Origin: Campylobacter showae
GTDB lineage: Bacteria > Campylobacterota > Campylobacteria > Campylobacterales > Campylobacteraceae
Length of the DNA stretch: 64,000 bases
Assembly: GCF_900699785.1 (NCBI RefSeq)
Contig: NZ_LR535679.1
Coordinates: 1 to 64,000 of the forward strand
Direction of reading: 5' to 3'
The notes under the pieces were generated by a model. It saw only the letters and a list, made by a program, of their open reading frames with translations, did not search any database and was not told the origin of the DNA. The translations under genes were made by a program, and so were the position numbers. Below are positions 45,101-53,011 of the stretch, piece by piece (the first letter of the stretch is position 1; every line of letters starts with the position of its first letter).

Positions 45101-47269
45101 CGCGATTTTGCCTTTGTTCTGCAGCTTAAACGCAGTTGCGCCTTTACCTTCGCCGTCTAGAGTTACGGGCTTAGTAAATTGATCTAGGCCGTTTGCGGCG
45201 TATTCGCCGTTGCTAAATTTATACTCTTTAAATTTGTCGTTTTTGTAATCTTGCTGATACAAATTTAACGCCACGTCGCCTTCTAGATTAGCCGCCGCCG
45301 CGCCAAAAAGGTAGTTGCTTTGCAGTTTTACATCTATTAGATCGTCTAGAGCGTAAATTTGCTTATCTAGCTTAACCTCGTTTTTGATGCGTTGCGGAGT
45401 AAATGACTCGACCGAGAAGTCGTAGCTATCGATGATTTTATTTGCAAAGATCACTTCAAATTTAAACGTTCCAGTTAGTCCTGAGTTTACCGGCTCGTCG
45501 AAATTTATCACGCCAAGCTCAGTCGTATTTATGCTTTTATCTAGGATCACTTTGTTTTGCGGATCTCTGATTTTTAGCTTAACGGGCATGTTTGAGAGGC
45601 TCTTAAACAGCGCGTTTTTGATGATGATCTCGCCTTTTATGTTTTCTTGCGGGCGGATAATGTTGCTAGCAAAATGCAAATATGCATTATAAATTTCGCT
45701 TCTATCTTTAGCGTCTAAATTCGACTCCTCGTTTAGGCGTTTATTTTGCGATAGAGCGATGAAGCTTTGCTCCTTGCCTAGCGTTAAAACCGCGCTTGAG
45801 ACGTCTTTGCCGATGTCTTTTTTGTTAAATTTAAACACGCCTTCGTCGTTTGTGATGCCGCTTGCGATGAGATTGTTTTTGACGGAGTAGATTTTGACGT
45901 CCGCGTTTGCGACCACTTCGTTTTTACTCAAGCGGTTGGCAAATAAAAATACCTCGTCTTTTGAAACCTTCATGCTTAGGCCGATATCGGTTAGATAGAC
46001 CGGTTTTTGGACGCTTTTGTCTTTGTCGTAGTAGATCGTGACTAGATAAACTCCGTCGCCACCCTCGGCAAAGTCAAGCTTGATCTTGCTTTTTTGCATT
46101 TCGTTTTGAGCGCCGCCGATCTCATAGTTTTTGCTAGCGACCTCTTCGGCATAGTTATCTAAAGGAGTCTCGGTAAAATTTAAAAAGTATCTTAAATTTT
46201 GTTCTTTTAGCTTCTCGACGACGACTTTAGCGGTGTTTGTGTTTACGCTTTTTACGCCGATCTCGCCAAGGCTAGACATATACGTGCCGCTATCGGTAAA
46301 CTCCAAAAACGGTTTTAGATCGCCGAACTCGACGTTAAAGATAGAGTTTTCTCGAAGCATCGAGTAGTCGTCGCCAAAGCCTTTATAGAAAGTGACTTTG
46401 TATGTTGTCTGCGGTTTGAAGTCGTTGCTGGTAATGTCGATATAGTAGTAGTAATACTCGCCGTCGGCATCCTGATGGCTGGTGTACTCCATATCGCTCA
46501 CTTCAAAGCTATTTACGCCCTCGACTTTGATAAATTTTTTAATATTATCCAAATCCACCCAATCTTTAAGATAGAGTCTAACCGCTAGTTTGCCGTTATC
46601 TAAGCTAACGCCCTCGACCTCGTTTAAAAACATAGTCTTGGCTTTTGGCTTATCGACGAAATTTTCATCCGGGCCGGCTACTTTTTGCACGACTTCAAAG
46701 TCGTCGGCTAAATTTACGCCCGAAGCGTTTTTGAGATTTTTGGAGACGGCAAATACCAAATTGTCGCCGCTTTCAAGTAGCTTTATCTGAAAGCTTCTAG
46801 GCGTTTTGGCTACGATTTTATATTTGATATTTTGCTTGGCTAAATTTTGCTTATCGTAAATTTTAAAATTTGCGGCAAACTCATCCTCGCTAACGTTGTC
46901 GTTAAATACCGCTAAAAAGGTATCTCCGGAGTACTCGATCATATTTGATAGTACGAAGTCCCCGCCGTAAAATTTGGCCTTGCTCTCGCCCTTTTTGCAC
47001 GAGTAGCTTACGCCTTTTGCCAGAGGCTTTTTAGGGTAAAAGAAAATCTGGTTTGAGCCGTACTCAAAGGCTCCGGTTATCTCAGGCGCGCACTCGATTA
47101 TCTTTTTGTGCGTGACTTTGCCTATGAGCGACTGTTCGTTTTGGGCGTATTTGACGCCAAGACTCACCGAGCCATCGTCTAATGCCATGCTTGAACCGTC
47201 AAGCGTAAAGGCGCTTAAATTTGCTGCCAAAAGGCAACTTAGGCTTAAGCCGATTAGCTTAAAACGCAT
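42104..47269 (-). CDS. Bacterial alpha-2-macroglobulin (YfhM-like)
   Basis: A 1721-residue periplasmic protease trap of the bacterial A2M family. The start is set at ATG 47269 because AGGAGG lies six bases upstream and the product begins with a signal peptide (MRFKLIGLSLSCLLAANLSA). No good lipobox is seen, unlike E. coli YfhM. Beta-rich macroglobulin domains fill the first ~1200 residues. The thioester motif GCAEQ is intact, with Cys1283 and Gln1286, followed by the alpha/alpha thioester domain (TDGSIGYWNQLG). A C-terminal beta domain ends it. It overlaps pbpC by one base (TAATG): the A2M-PBP1C pair is a known conserved partnership thought to protect the envelope from host or competitor proteases. 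Confidence 0.93.
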   Translation of the reverse strand: MRFKLIGLSLSCLLAANLSAFTLDGSSMALDDGSVSLGVKYAQNEQSLIGKVTHKKIIECAPEITGAFEYGSNQIFFYPKKPLAKGVSYSCKKGESKAKFYGGDFVLSNMIEYSGDTFLAVFNDNVSEDEFAANFKIYDKQNLAKQNIKYKIVAKTPRSFQIKLLESGDNLVFAVSKNLKNASGVNLADDFEVVQKVAGPDENFVDKPKAKTMFLNEVEGVSLDNGKLAVRLYLKDWVDLDNIKKFIKVEGVNSFEVSDMEYTSHQDADGEYYYYYIDITSNDFKPQTTYKVTFYKGFGDDYSMLRENSIFNVEFGDLKPFLEFTDSGTYMSSLGEIGVKSVNTNTAKVVVEKLKEQNLRYFLNFTETPLDNYAEEVASKNYEIGGAQNEMQKSKIKLDFAEGGDGVYLVTIYYDKDKSVQKPVYLTDIGLSMKVSKDEVFLFANRLSKNEVVANADVKIYSVKNNLIASGITNDEGVFKFNKKDIGKDVSSAVLTLGKEQSFIALSQNKRLNEESNLDAKDRSEIYNAYLHFASNIIRPQENIKGEIIIKNALFKSLSNMPVKLKIRDPQNKVILDKSINTTELGVINFDEPVNSGLTGTFKFEVIFANKIIDSYDFSVESFTPQRIKNEVKLDKQIYALDDLIDVKLQSNYLFGAAAANLEGDVALNLYQQDYKNDKFKEYKFSNGEYAANGLDQFTKPVTLDGEGKGATAFKLQNKGKIASILKGTAVFTINDDGKNVSASSDFSVYPFDVMVGIRANDTYIDANSKLTLNFVSVDPLKDEELKDRQKAVEIKKAIWDYNYNKEGYLKWSKRYEKVFSDTLSGSEFVYDFKQSGDYVVVVSDILSGHSSNLDIYVSGWDYGGTLQPTKELAKAKIKLNQKVYKKGDSLNVDVSSVLKSGIGIITVESENVKKYKVVNIQNNVANAKFDLDFDFEGLYVTASIVRVADNDTMPFRTYDKVYVKADKSYRATNVSIEAPKVVKSNSKFKASVKTEPNAEVTLFAVDEGVLQVTNQKLKSPLDFFDKILNDGVLDYDIYANLSGFKKDGKVLSFGGDAAAALMEMRMAKFASPVDKKNVKTYIKMQTAKAGADGVANFDVEVPSDFNSEINLAALSVIGDKLGFSVNAVKVKDDIILKPTQTAYLIQGDQVNYTLRVINTTKEPKTVALSIDTNLNAQLAVDSIELKPNENAKLNFTIDANATGKSYINFTANDGKNGYTYSQKLDVIHAYPLSTYAKNFQATVEKTFKLDSEFKRIRIDASSSIKGVLSANSDKLVNYPYGCAEQRSSKLFELNFLVLGGDDSKEAKAKEADRRRFVEAGIQDVVNMQKTDGSIGYWNQLGYTNNFASIYSIDMLFTLEKSGFALDSHVKNKAIDWLKAFGSNDNFQALYAAYVLSTQKKLDRSKLNALYDQKRYQGSALEGYLMAAILKNEGLNKESEKVLKELNKSTYNREKELADNFGSEIRNKAFMLLLHANHFEKNAFSDELADYLIARVDKLHSTQERAFTLRALRAYIKDVSSENKFKLIADGHDLNFDGRGAINIAPKKPEITIVPQNGAAVYLGVSASGYKKLDVNHKFDKKGLDIYRTFVGKDGKEIDINALKLNDVIYSKLSLKTNEFIRNGVINETISPCLEVVNENIVPNVRTEATKNSLTLEHQNIEDDRVLSFYSLDASKDAHVLYTPLRVVMSGKCMLPAVITENMYDESMSDYDLAQHEFIVK

Positions 47270-49437
47270 TAAAACCTCCTTATTTCGATATTGATTTCGC
47301 TTAAATTCGAATTTTCGTCCAGACACCCGAGCTTATGTTTGCCTTGCGTTAAATTTAATGTATTTTCGCTCGCGTTGTTTACTTTTTCCCATTCGTTTTC
47401 GTCGATCTTGAGATATATCTCATCGCCGATATATGCGTAACATTTTAGCATAACTTTAGTTAAATTTTCATCGCTTAGCAGAATTTGATTATTTGACGGC
47501 GTTGCAACGAGAGGTTTATAGCTTTTAAACTTATAGTAACAAGGACTATCTTTGATATCTTCTTGAGTGATGGCGCCGTTTTTGAGCAAAAATCCTACTT
47601 CATCGCCCCTGATGCTCTCGCAGATATCCTTTAGCTCTACTCCCTCTATCCGCCAGTCGTCTTCTTCGTCTCTGCACTCTTTAAATTTAAATGCATCAAG
47701 GCAGGTTTTTTTGCTCTCTATGCCGCTTGGCGCGTTCATGAAAGATAATTTTTGCTTTTGAGCAAGCAGCTTAAAGACGTCAAAAACCGTGCGAGAAGCG
47801 TCGCTAAATCCGCTTAAATTTTGCGTCTTTTTGCCGTTAAAGTTACCAAACCACACCGCGACCGTGTAGTCGTTATTTACGCCGATCGTGTAGATATCGC
47901 GCGAGCCATAGCTGGTGCCGGTTTTAAAGGCGATTTGAGGCGTGTCTTTTGCGTATTGCCACGCGACGCCTAGATAACTGCGGGAGGCGGAGGAGAGCAT
48001 TTTTGAGGTTAGATAGGCGCTTTGCGGGCTTATTAGCCGTCCGTAGCCTAGTAGCGTCTTGCCTGCGACTTCAAGTGGTTTTAGCTCGCCACCGTTTGCG
48101 TAGATCGTGTAGAGGTGGGCTAAATTTAGTAGGCTCATCTCCGCGCTTCCAAGCGCGATACTATCGGCGTAAAATTCCTTTGAATTGCTCACCAAATGCA
48201 CGCGAGAAAGCAGCTCGTAGAGCGAATTTTCGCCAAGCTTGTTGTTTAGGCTAACAGCCGGGATATTTAGGCTGAGCGCTAGCGCCTCGGTCGCCGAAAT
48301 GATGCCGAAAAACCTACTGTCGTAGTTTTTAGGCGCGTACTCTCCGAGGAAAATTTCTGTATCTATCATCTGGCTTTTTGGCGTGATGAAGCCCTCGTCG
48401 AGTCCTAGCGAAAATATAAACGGCTTTAGCGTGGAGCCCACGTTTCTACTCATCGTTACGCCATCGTTTTGTCCCTGCGGAGCGTGCCAGTCGTGGGACC
48501 CCACGTATGCCGCTACGCTCATATTTTTGTTGTCGATGATTATCCCCGCGGCGTTGTAGGCGTCTTTTGATTTTAGCGAGGTTGCCGTATTTTTTAGCGC
48601 GTTTTCGAGTAAAATTTGCAAATTTAGATCTAAATTCGAGTGCGTAACGCCGTTTTTTAGAGCTTGCGCAGCGTAGTGTTTGGCCTTATAAACGGCATCG
48701 TAGCGTTTGTTTTTAAACGGCTCTCTTTGCGCTCTAGCAAATGCGCTTTGATCTATCACGCCGGCTTTATAAAGCAGCTTTGCGACGCGGTTTTTTAGCG
48801 CGTTGATGTTTGATTTTTTATCTAGGCGGTTGGTGTTAGGATTTTTTGGGATCGTGCTTAAAAGCGCGCACTCGGCGATACTAAGCTCGCTAAGCTCCTT
48901 GCCGAAATAAAACCTCGCCGCAGCCGCCGCTCCCTCGATATTTCCGCCGTACGGAGCGAGGTTAAAGTAAAAATCTAAAATCTCGTCCTTGCTGTAATGC
49001 CACTCAAGCTGAAGCGCGGTAAAGATTTCTTTAAATTTATTCGCGTAGGTGCGCTCCTCTCGCTTCATCATGCGCGCGACTTGCATAGTGATCGTGGATG
49101 CGCCGATGCGGTTTTTATTCGTGAGATTGTGCGCAGCCGCGCGGATCATGGCGAATGGATTTACGCCGATGTGGTAGTAGAAAAATTTATCCTCAAACAA
49201 AAGAACGCTATCTTTTAGCGTTTGCGGGATGTTTTTGGCTTCAAATCTCCAAATTTCGTCGCTGCTAGGCCGAAGGGCGACGATCCGACCGTCTTTATCG
49301 AAAAGTATGAACGAATTTTCCCGCTTTAGCGCTTTAACGTCAAGCGGATAAGCAAAGTCAAGCGCCAAAAAAGCTACGAAGCAAAGCAGGGCAAGGGCGG
49401 CGGAAAATTTGATAAATTTAGCTAAAACTCTTTTCAT
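47269..49437 (-). CDS. pbpC: Penicillin-binding protein 1C
   Basis: A bifunctional peptidoglycan glycosyltransferase/transpeptidase anchored in the inner membrane. The start at 49437 gives a direct membrane anchor ([21 protein letters not shown]); a longer frame to 49509 is not supported by a ribosome-binding site. Glycosyltransferase motifs: EDKFFYYHIGVNPFAMIRA, GASTITMQVARM, and the FYFNLAPYGGNIEGAAAAA segment core APYGGNIEG. Transpeptidase motifs: STLK (SRNVGSTLKPF), SLN (ALSLNIPAV) and KTGTS. The C-terminus carries the BiPBP_C domain typical of PBP1C. It is translationally coupled to the macroglobulin gene. Confidence 0.93.
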   Translation of the reverse strand: MKRVLAKFIKFSAALALLCFVAFLALDFAYPLDVKALKRENSFILFDKDGRIVALRPSSDEIWRFEAKNIPQTLKDSVLLFEDKFFYYHIGVNPFAMIRAAAHNLTNKNRIGASTITMQVARMMKREERTYANKFKEIFTALQLEWHYSKDEILDFYFNLAPYGGNIEGAAAAARFYFGKELSELSIAECALLSTIPKNPNTNRLDKKSNINALKNRVAKLLYKAGVIDQSAFARAQREPFKNKRYDAVYKAKHYAAQALKNGVTHSNLDLNLQILLENALKNTATSLKSKDAYNAAGIIIDNKNMSVAAYVGSHDWHAPQGQNDGVTMSRNVGSTLKPFIFSLGLDEGFITPKSQMIDTEIFLGEYAPKNYDSRFFGIISATEALALSLNIPAVSLNNKLGENSLYELLSRVHLVSNSKEFYADSIALGSAEMSLLNLAHLYTIYANGGELKPLEVAGKTLLGYGRLISPQSAYLTSKMLSSASRSYLGVAWQYAKDTPQIAFKTGTSYGSRDIYTIGVNNDYTVAVWFGNFNGKKTQNLSGFSDASRTVFDVFKLLAQKQKLSFMNAPSGIESKKTCLDAFKFKECRDEEDDWRIEGVELKDICESIRGDEVGFLLKNGAITQEDIKDSPCYYKFKSYKPLVATPSNNQILLSDENLTKVMLKCYAYIGDEIYLKIDENEWEKVNNASENTLNLTQGKHKLGCLDENSNLSEINIEIRRF

Positions 49438-49538
49438 TTCGCGATTATATCGAATTTGCGCGTAAAATCTCGAAAGATTAAATTTATGATAATTGATATA
49501 TAATTTCAAATACTAATTTAAGTAAAGGAGATAAAGGC

Positions 49539-50966
49539 ATGGAATATAGAATAGAAAAAGACACGATGGGCGAGGTAAAGGTTCCGAATGAGAAATATTG
49601 GGGAGCGCAGACGCAGCGTAGCCATGAAAATTTCGAGATCGGAGTAGGGCTGGAGACGATGCCTAAAGAGGTCATAGAGGGCTTTGCCTATCTAAAAAAG
49701 GCGTGCGCGCTGGTTAATCGCAAGCTGGGCCGCCTAGATGAGCCTCGCACCGAGGCGATCGCGCAAGCGTGCGATGAAATTTTAAATGGCAAACTGGACG
49801 GAAATTTCCCTCTAGTCGTGTGGCAGACGGGCTCTGGCACGCAGTCGAATATGAATTTAAACGAGGTCGTTTCAAACCGCGCGATGGAGATTTTGGGGCT
49901 AAATTTCCGCGATAAGGCGGCGCTGGACGTCAAAGATGCGAAATTCGTGCATCCAAACGATCACGTAAATAAAGGCCAGAGCTCAAACGACACCTATCCT
50001 ACGGCGATGCGAATAGCCTTTGTGCTAGAGCTTCAAAAAAAGCTACTGCCAGCAATCCAAAAACTTGAAGCAACGCTGGATAAAAAGACCGCCGAGTTTG
50101 CGGGGATCGTAAAGATCGGCCGCACTCACCTGCAAGACGCCACGCCGCTCACGCTCGGGCAGGAATTTAGCGGCTACGCGCACATGCTAAAGGCGAGCAA
50201 GGCGCAGATCCTAGCTACTATGCCGTTTTTGCAGGAGCTTGCTATCGGCGGCACCGCGGTAGGCACGGGGCTAAACTCGCACCCGAAATTTAGCCAGATG
50301 GTAAGCGACGAGCTAAATGCGCTAACGGGCACGACGTTTAAATTTAAATCCCATCCGAATAAATTTCACGGCCTAACCAGCCATGACGCCGAGGTGTTTT
50401 TAAGCGGCGCGCTAAACGGCCTGGCGGCAAATTTGATGAAGATCGCAAACGACGTGCGCTGGCTAGCAAGCGGGCCAAGATGCGGCATAGGCGAGATAAA
50501 CATCCCCGAAAATGAGCCCGGAAGCTCGATAATGCCGGGCAAGGTAAATCCGACGCAGTGCGAAGCCGTCACGATGGTCGCCGCACAGGTAATGGGCAAC
50601 CACGTCTCGATCTGCGTTGCCGCAAGCCAGGGCAACTTCGAACTAAACGTCTTTAAGCCGGTGCTTACGTACAACCTCATCCAAAGCATCCGCCTGCTAA
50701 GCGACGCGATGGTAAGCTTTGAGAAACACTGCGCTTGCGGTATCACGGCAAACGCCGCGAAAATCGACAAGCTGCTGCACGAGAGCCTGATGCTAGTAAC
50801 CGCGCTAAATCCGCACATCGGCTATGCAAATGCCGCCAAGATCGCCAAAACCGCGCACCATAACGGCACTACGCTGCGCGAGGAGGCGATAAAATCTGGC
50901 ATACTAACCGCTGAGGAATTTGACGCGTGGGTGGTACCTGAGGACATGACCTCGCCGAAGGAATAA
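49539..50966 (+). CDS. fumC: Class II fumarate hydratase
   Basis: FumC converts fumarate to malate in the TCA cycle without an iron-sulfur cluster. The 475-residue protein shows [44 protein letters not shown] (the span) and the superfamily signature [22 protein letters not shown] precedes the ATG by seven bases. It is divergent from pbpC and not part of a larger operon. Confidence 0.97.
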   Translation: MEYRIEKDTMGEVKVPNEKYWGAQTQRSHENFEIGVGLETMPKEVIEGFAYLKKACALVNRKLGRLDEPRTEAIAQACDEILNGKLDGNFPLVVWQTGSGTQSNMNLNEVVSNRAMEILGLNFRDKAALDVKDAKFVHPNDHVNKGQSSNDTYPTAMRIAFVLELQKKLLPAIQKLEATLDKKTAEFAGIVKIGRTHLQDATPLTLGQEFSGYAHMLKASKAQILATMPFLQELAIGGTAVGTGLNSHPKFSQMVSDELNALTGTTFKFKSHPNKFHGLTSHDAEVFLSGALNGLAANLMKIANDVRWLASGPRCGIGEINIPENEPGSSIMPGKVNPTQCEAVTMVAAQVMGNHVSICVAASQGNFELNVFKPVLTYNLIQSIRLLSDAMVSFEKHCACGITANAAKIDKLLHESLMLVTALNPHIGYANAAKIAKTAHHNGTTLREEAIKSGILTAEEFDAWVVPEDMTSPKE

Positions 50967-51115
50967 ATTTTAGTTGCTTGAGTTTTGGGCTCGGTGAGAT
51001 TTGGACGATTTTGCCGAGCCTAAGTAAAATCCGTAAATTTAAGAGCGAAATTTACGGTTGCGCCTTAAATTTTACTCAAATTTGCCGATATACTTTTAAA
51101 TTTAAAGGCGCTGCG

Positions 51116-51511
51116 ATGGATGTAAAACTAAACATAAATTTAAACTCAAATTTGATGAGCGTCGGCAAAAGCTCTGCGGCGGCTAGTGCGGCAAATTTAA
51201 ACGCAGGCGCGCTAAATTTAAAAAGCGGCGATAGGGGCGATATCTTGCGCGGCGCGTCAGATTCTCTCAGCGGCGCGTCAAATTTGCCTAGCGGCGAAAG
51301 CAGCGCCGATATCCTAAAAAAACAGCTAGAAAAACTACAAAAACGGCTAAAAGAGCTTGAGGCCGCGATAAAGCGAGTAAAAGCGAGCAAAAATCCATAC
51401 GCAAAAGATATGGCGGCCTCGCTTGAAACGCAAAAGGGAGCGGTGTTTGCGCAGATAATGCAAATAAGCGCGCGAATTTTAGAAATGCAAGGCGGTCAGA
51501 GTAAAATTTGA
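51116..51511 (+). CDS. Small FlxA-like coiled-coil protein
   Basis: A 131-residue protein of uncertain function. I choose ATG 51116, with AAAGGCG just upstream. Residues 1-70 are low-complexity (Asn, Ser, Ala, Leu) and their DNA is dense in AAATTT words. Residues about 75-125 form a coiled coil (ADILKKQLEKLQKRLKELEAAIKRV) followed by SKNPYAKDMAASLETQKGA, which resembles the FlxA-like family. There is no signal peptide. The longer frame upstream (50978) is non-coding in character. It lies alone between fumC and the hydrogenase operon. Confidence 0.6.
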   Translation: MDVKLNINLNSNLMSVGKSSAAASAANLNAGALNLKSGDRGDILRGASDSLSGASNLPSGESSADILKKQLEKLQKRLKELEAAIKRVKASKNPYAKDMAASLETQKGAVFAQIMQISARILEMQGGQSKI

Positions 51512-51860
51512 CGCCGTAAATTTGCATTTCAAATTTTCAAAATGTAGAATTTTGATGCCTTGAAACTAAATCGTAAATTTAAGAAATATGGCGATTTTGA
51601 TTTTAAAATATCAAAATGTAAAAATAATTTGTCAAATCTATCTTTTTATACTTTAATTATTTTTTAGGACTTTTATCGCAAAAATAACACTAAAATAACA
51701 ATATACTTAATCATAGAAACTAATATTTTTGCTAAATATAAAATTTTAATTTTTAGTTGTAATATTTCAATTTCTGAAATTATTTGATAACGACTTAAAG
51801 ATAAATTTACTCCGTTATCAAATATGCAAAAAATGCATATTTTACCCCAAAGGAGAGAGC
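51512..51860. other. AT-rich regulatory region upstream of hydA
   Basis: 349 bases, far more AT-rich than the surroundings, with no gene. Three inverted repeats cluster next to the hydA ribosome-binding site: ATTTCA-N5-TGAAAT (51764-51780), a 12-bp pair (51781-51824) and ATATGCA-N5-TGCATAT (51822-51840). It most likely contains the hydrogenase promoter and operators. Confidence 0.6.
51781..51824 (+). promoter_or_regulatory. Candidate operator: 12-bp inverted repeat upstream of hydA
   Basis: TATTTGATAACG (51781-51792) and its exact complement CGTTATCAAATA (51813-51824), spacer 20 bases, ending 36 bases before the hydA ATG. The long symmetric spacing suits a multimeric regulator such as NikR, which is encoded in this locus, but that link is inference. 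A second dyad (ATATGCA/TGCATAT) abuts it. Confidence 0.55.
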
Positions 51861-53009
51861 ATGAGAGATGACGTCCTAGTTAGGATAAACGAACGACTTA
51901 ACGTGCTTGCCGCGCTTCCGACTCTAAAAAACGGATCGATCGGCGAAGCTTTAAAGAAAAGCGGATTTAGCAGGCGCGATTTTATGAAATGGGCCGGCGC
52001 GATGACGGCGTTTATGGCGCTACCTGCGTCGATGGCGCCTACAGTGGCTAGAGCCGCCGAGCTTAGCGATAGATTGCCCGTGATATGGCTACACATGGCC
52101 GAGTGTACGGGATGTAGCGAGAGCTTGCTTCGTACCGATGCGCCGAGTATAGATAGCTTGATTTTTGACTACATCAGCCTCGAGTATCACGAAACCGTGA
52201 TGGCGGCGGCAGGATGGCAGGCTGAAGAAAACCTAGAAAGCGCGATCGAAAAATACAAAGGCAGATACATCCTGCTAGTCGAGGGCGGCATACCTACGGG
52301 CGATACGGAGAACTATCTAACCGTCGGTCCTTTGGGGCTTAGCGGCCTTCATCACGCAAAGCACGCGAGCGAGAATGCCGCGGCGATATTTGCTATCGGC
52401 ACCTGTTCGAGCTTCGGCGGGATACAAGCCGCAAAGCCAAATCCGTCAAATTCCGTCGGCCTATCAAAAGTAACCTCAAAACCTGTTATAAACGTCCCCG
52501 GCTGTCCTCCGAGCGAGAAAAATATCGTGGGCAACGTCCTTCACTACATACTTTTTGGCACTTTACCCGCGCTTGACGTATTTAACCGTCCAAAGTGGGC
52601 TTACGGGCTTAGGATCCACGATCTTTGCGAGAGAAGGGGGCATTTTGACGCGGGCGAGTTCGTACAGACCTTTGGCGACGAGGGCGCGAAAAACGGCTAC
52701 TGCCTCTATAAAGTCGGCTGCAAAGGCCCATATACGTTTAATAACTGCTCCCGCGAGAGATTTAATCAACACACTAGTTGGCCGGTGCAAGCAGGCCACG
52801 GCTGTATAGGTTGCTCGGAGCCTGATTTTTGGGATACGATGGGGCCTTTTGAGGAGCCGATGGCAGACAGGCTGTTTAACACCGTTTTAGGCTTAGGCGC
52901 CGATAACGTCAGCGATAAAATCGGCATCGGAGTACTGGCGCTCGCAGGCATCGGTATAGCAGCGCACGCCGCGGTAAGCATTTTTGCTAAAGACAAAGAG
53001 GAGGCGTAA
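51861..53009 (+). CDS. hydA: [NiFe] hydrogenase small subunit
   Basis: Electron-transfer subunit of the membrane-bound H2-uptake hydrogenase, 382 residues. A twin-arginine signal SRRDFMKW (37-44) with a hydrophobic stretch and ARA cleavage site (about 65/66) exports the folded heterodimer. The proximal [4Fe-4S] site begins with ECTGCSESLL (Cys82, Cys85), and later cysteine groups (GTCSSFGG, PGCPPSE, CYKVGCKGP-type, GHGCIGCSEPDFWD) supply the medial and distal clusters. The C-terminus has a membrane anchor helix (IGVLALAGIGIAAHAAVSIF). AAAGGAG precedes the ATG. hydB follows after two bases. Confidence 0.95.
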   Translation: MRDDVLVRINERLNVLAALPTLKNGSIGEALKKSGFSRRDFMKWAGAMTAFMALPASMAPTVARAAELSDRLPVIWLHMAECTGCSESLLRTDAPSIDSLIFDYISLEYHETVMAAAGWQAEENLESAIEKYKGRYILLVEGGIPTGDTENYLTVGPLGLSGLHHAKHASENAAAIFAIGTCSSFGGIQAAKPNPSNSVGLSKVTSKPVINVPGCPPSEKNIVGNVLHYILFGTLPALDVFNRPKWAYGLRIHDLCERRGHFDAGEFVQTFGDEGAKNGYCLYKVGCKGPYTFNNCSRERFNQHTSWPVQAGHGCIGCSEPDFWDTMGPFEEPMADRLFNTVLGLGADNVSDKIGIGVLALAGIGIAAHAAVSIFAKDKEEA

Positions 53010-53011
53010 AA

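Noticed and set aside
50978-51115. Upstream extension of the FlxA-like gene
   Set aside because: No ribosome-binding site at 50978 and non-coding character; ATG 51116 is better supported.
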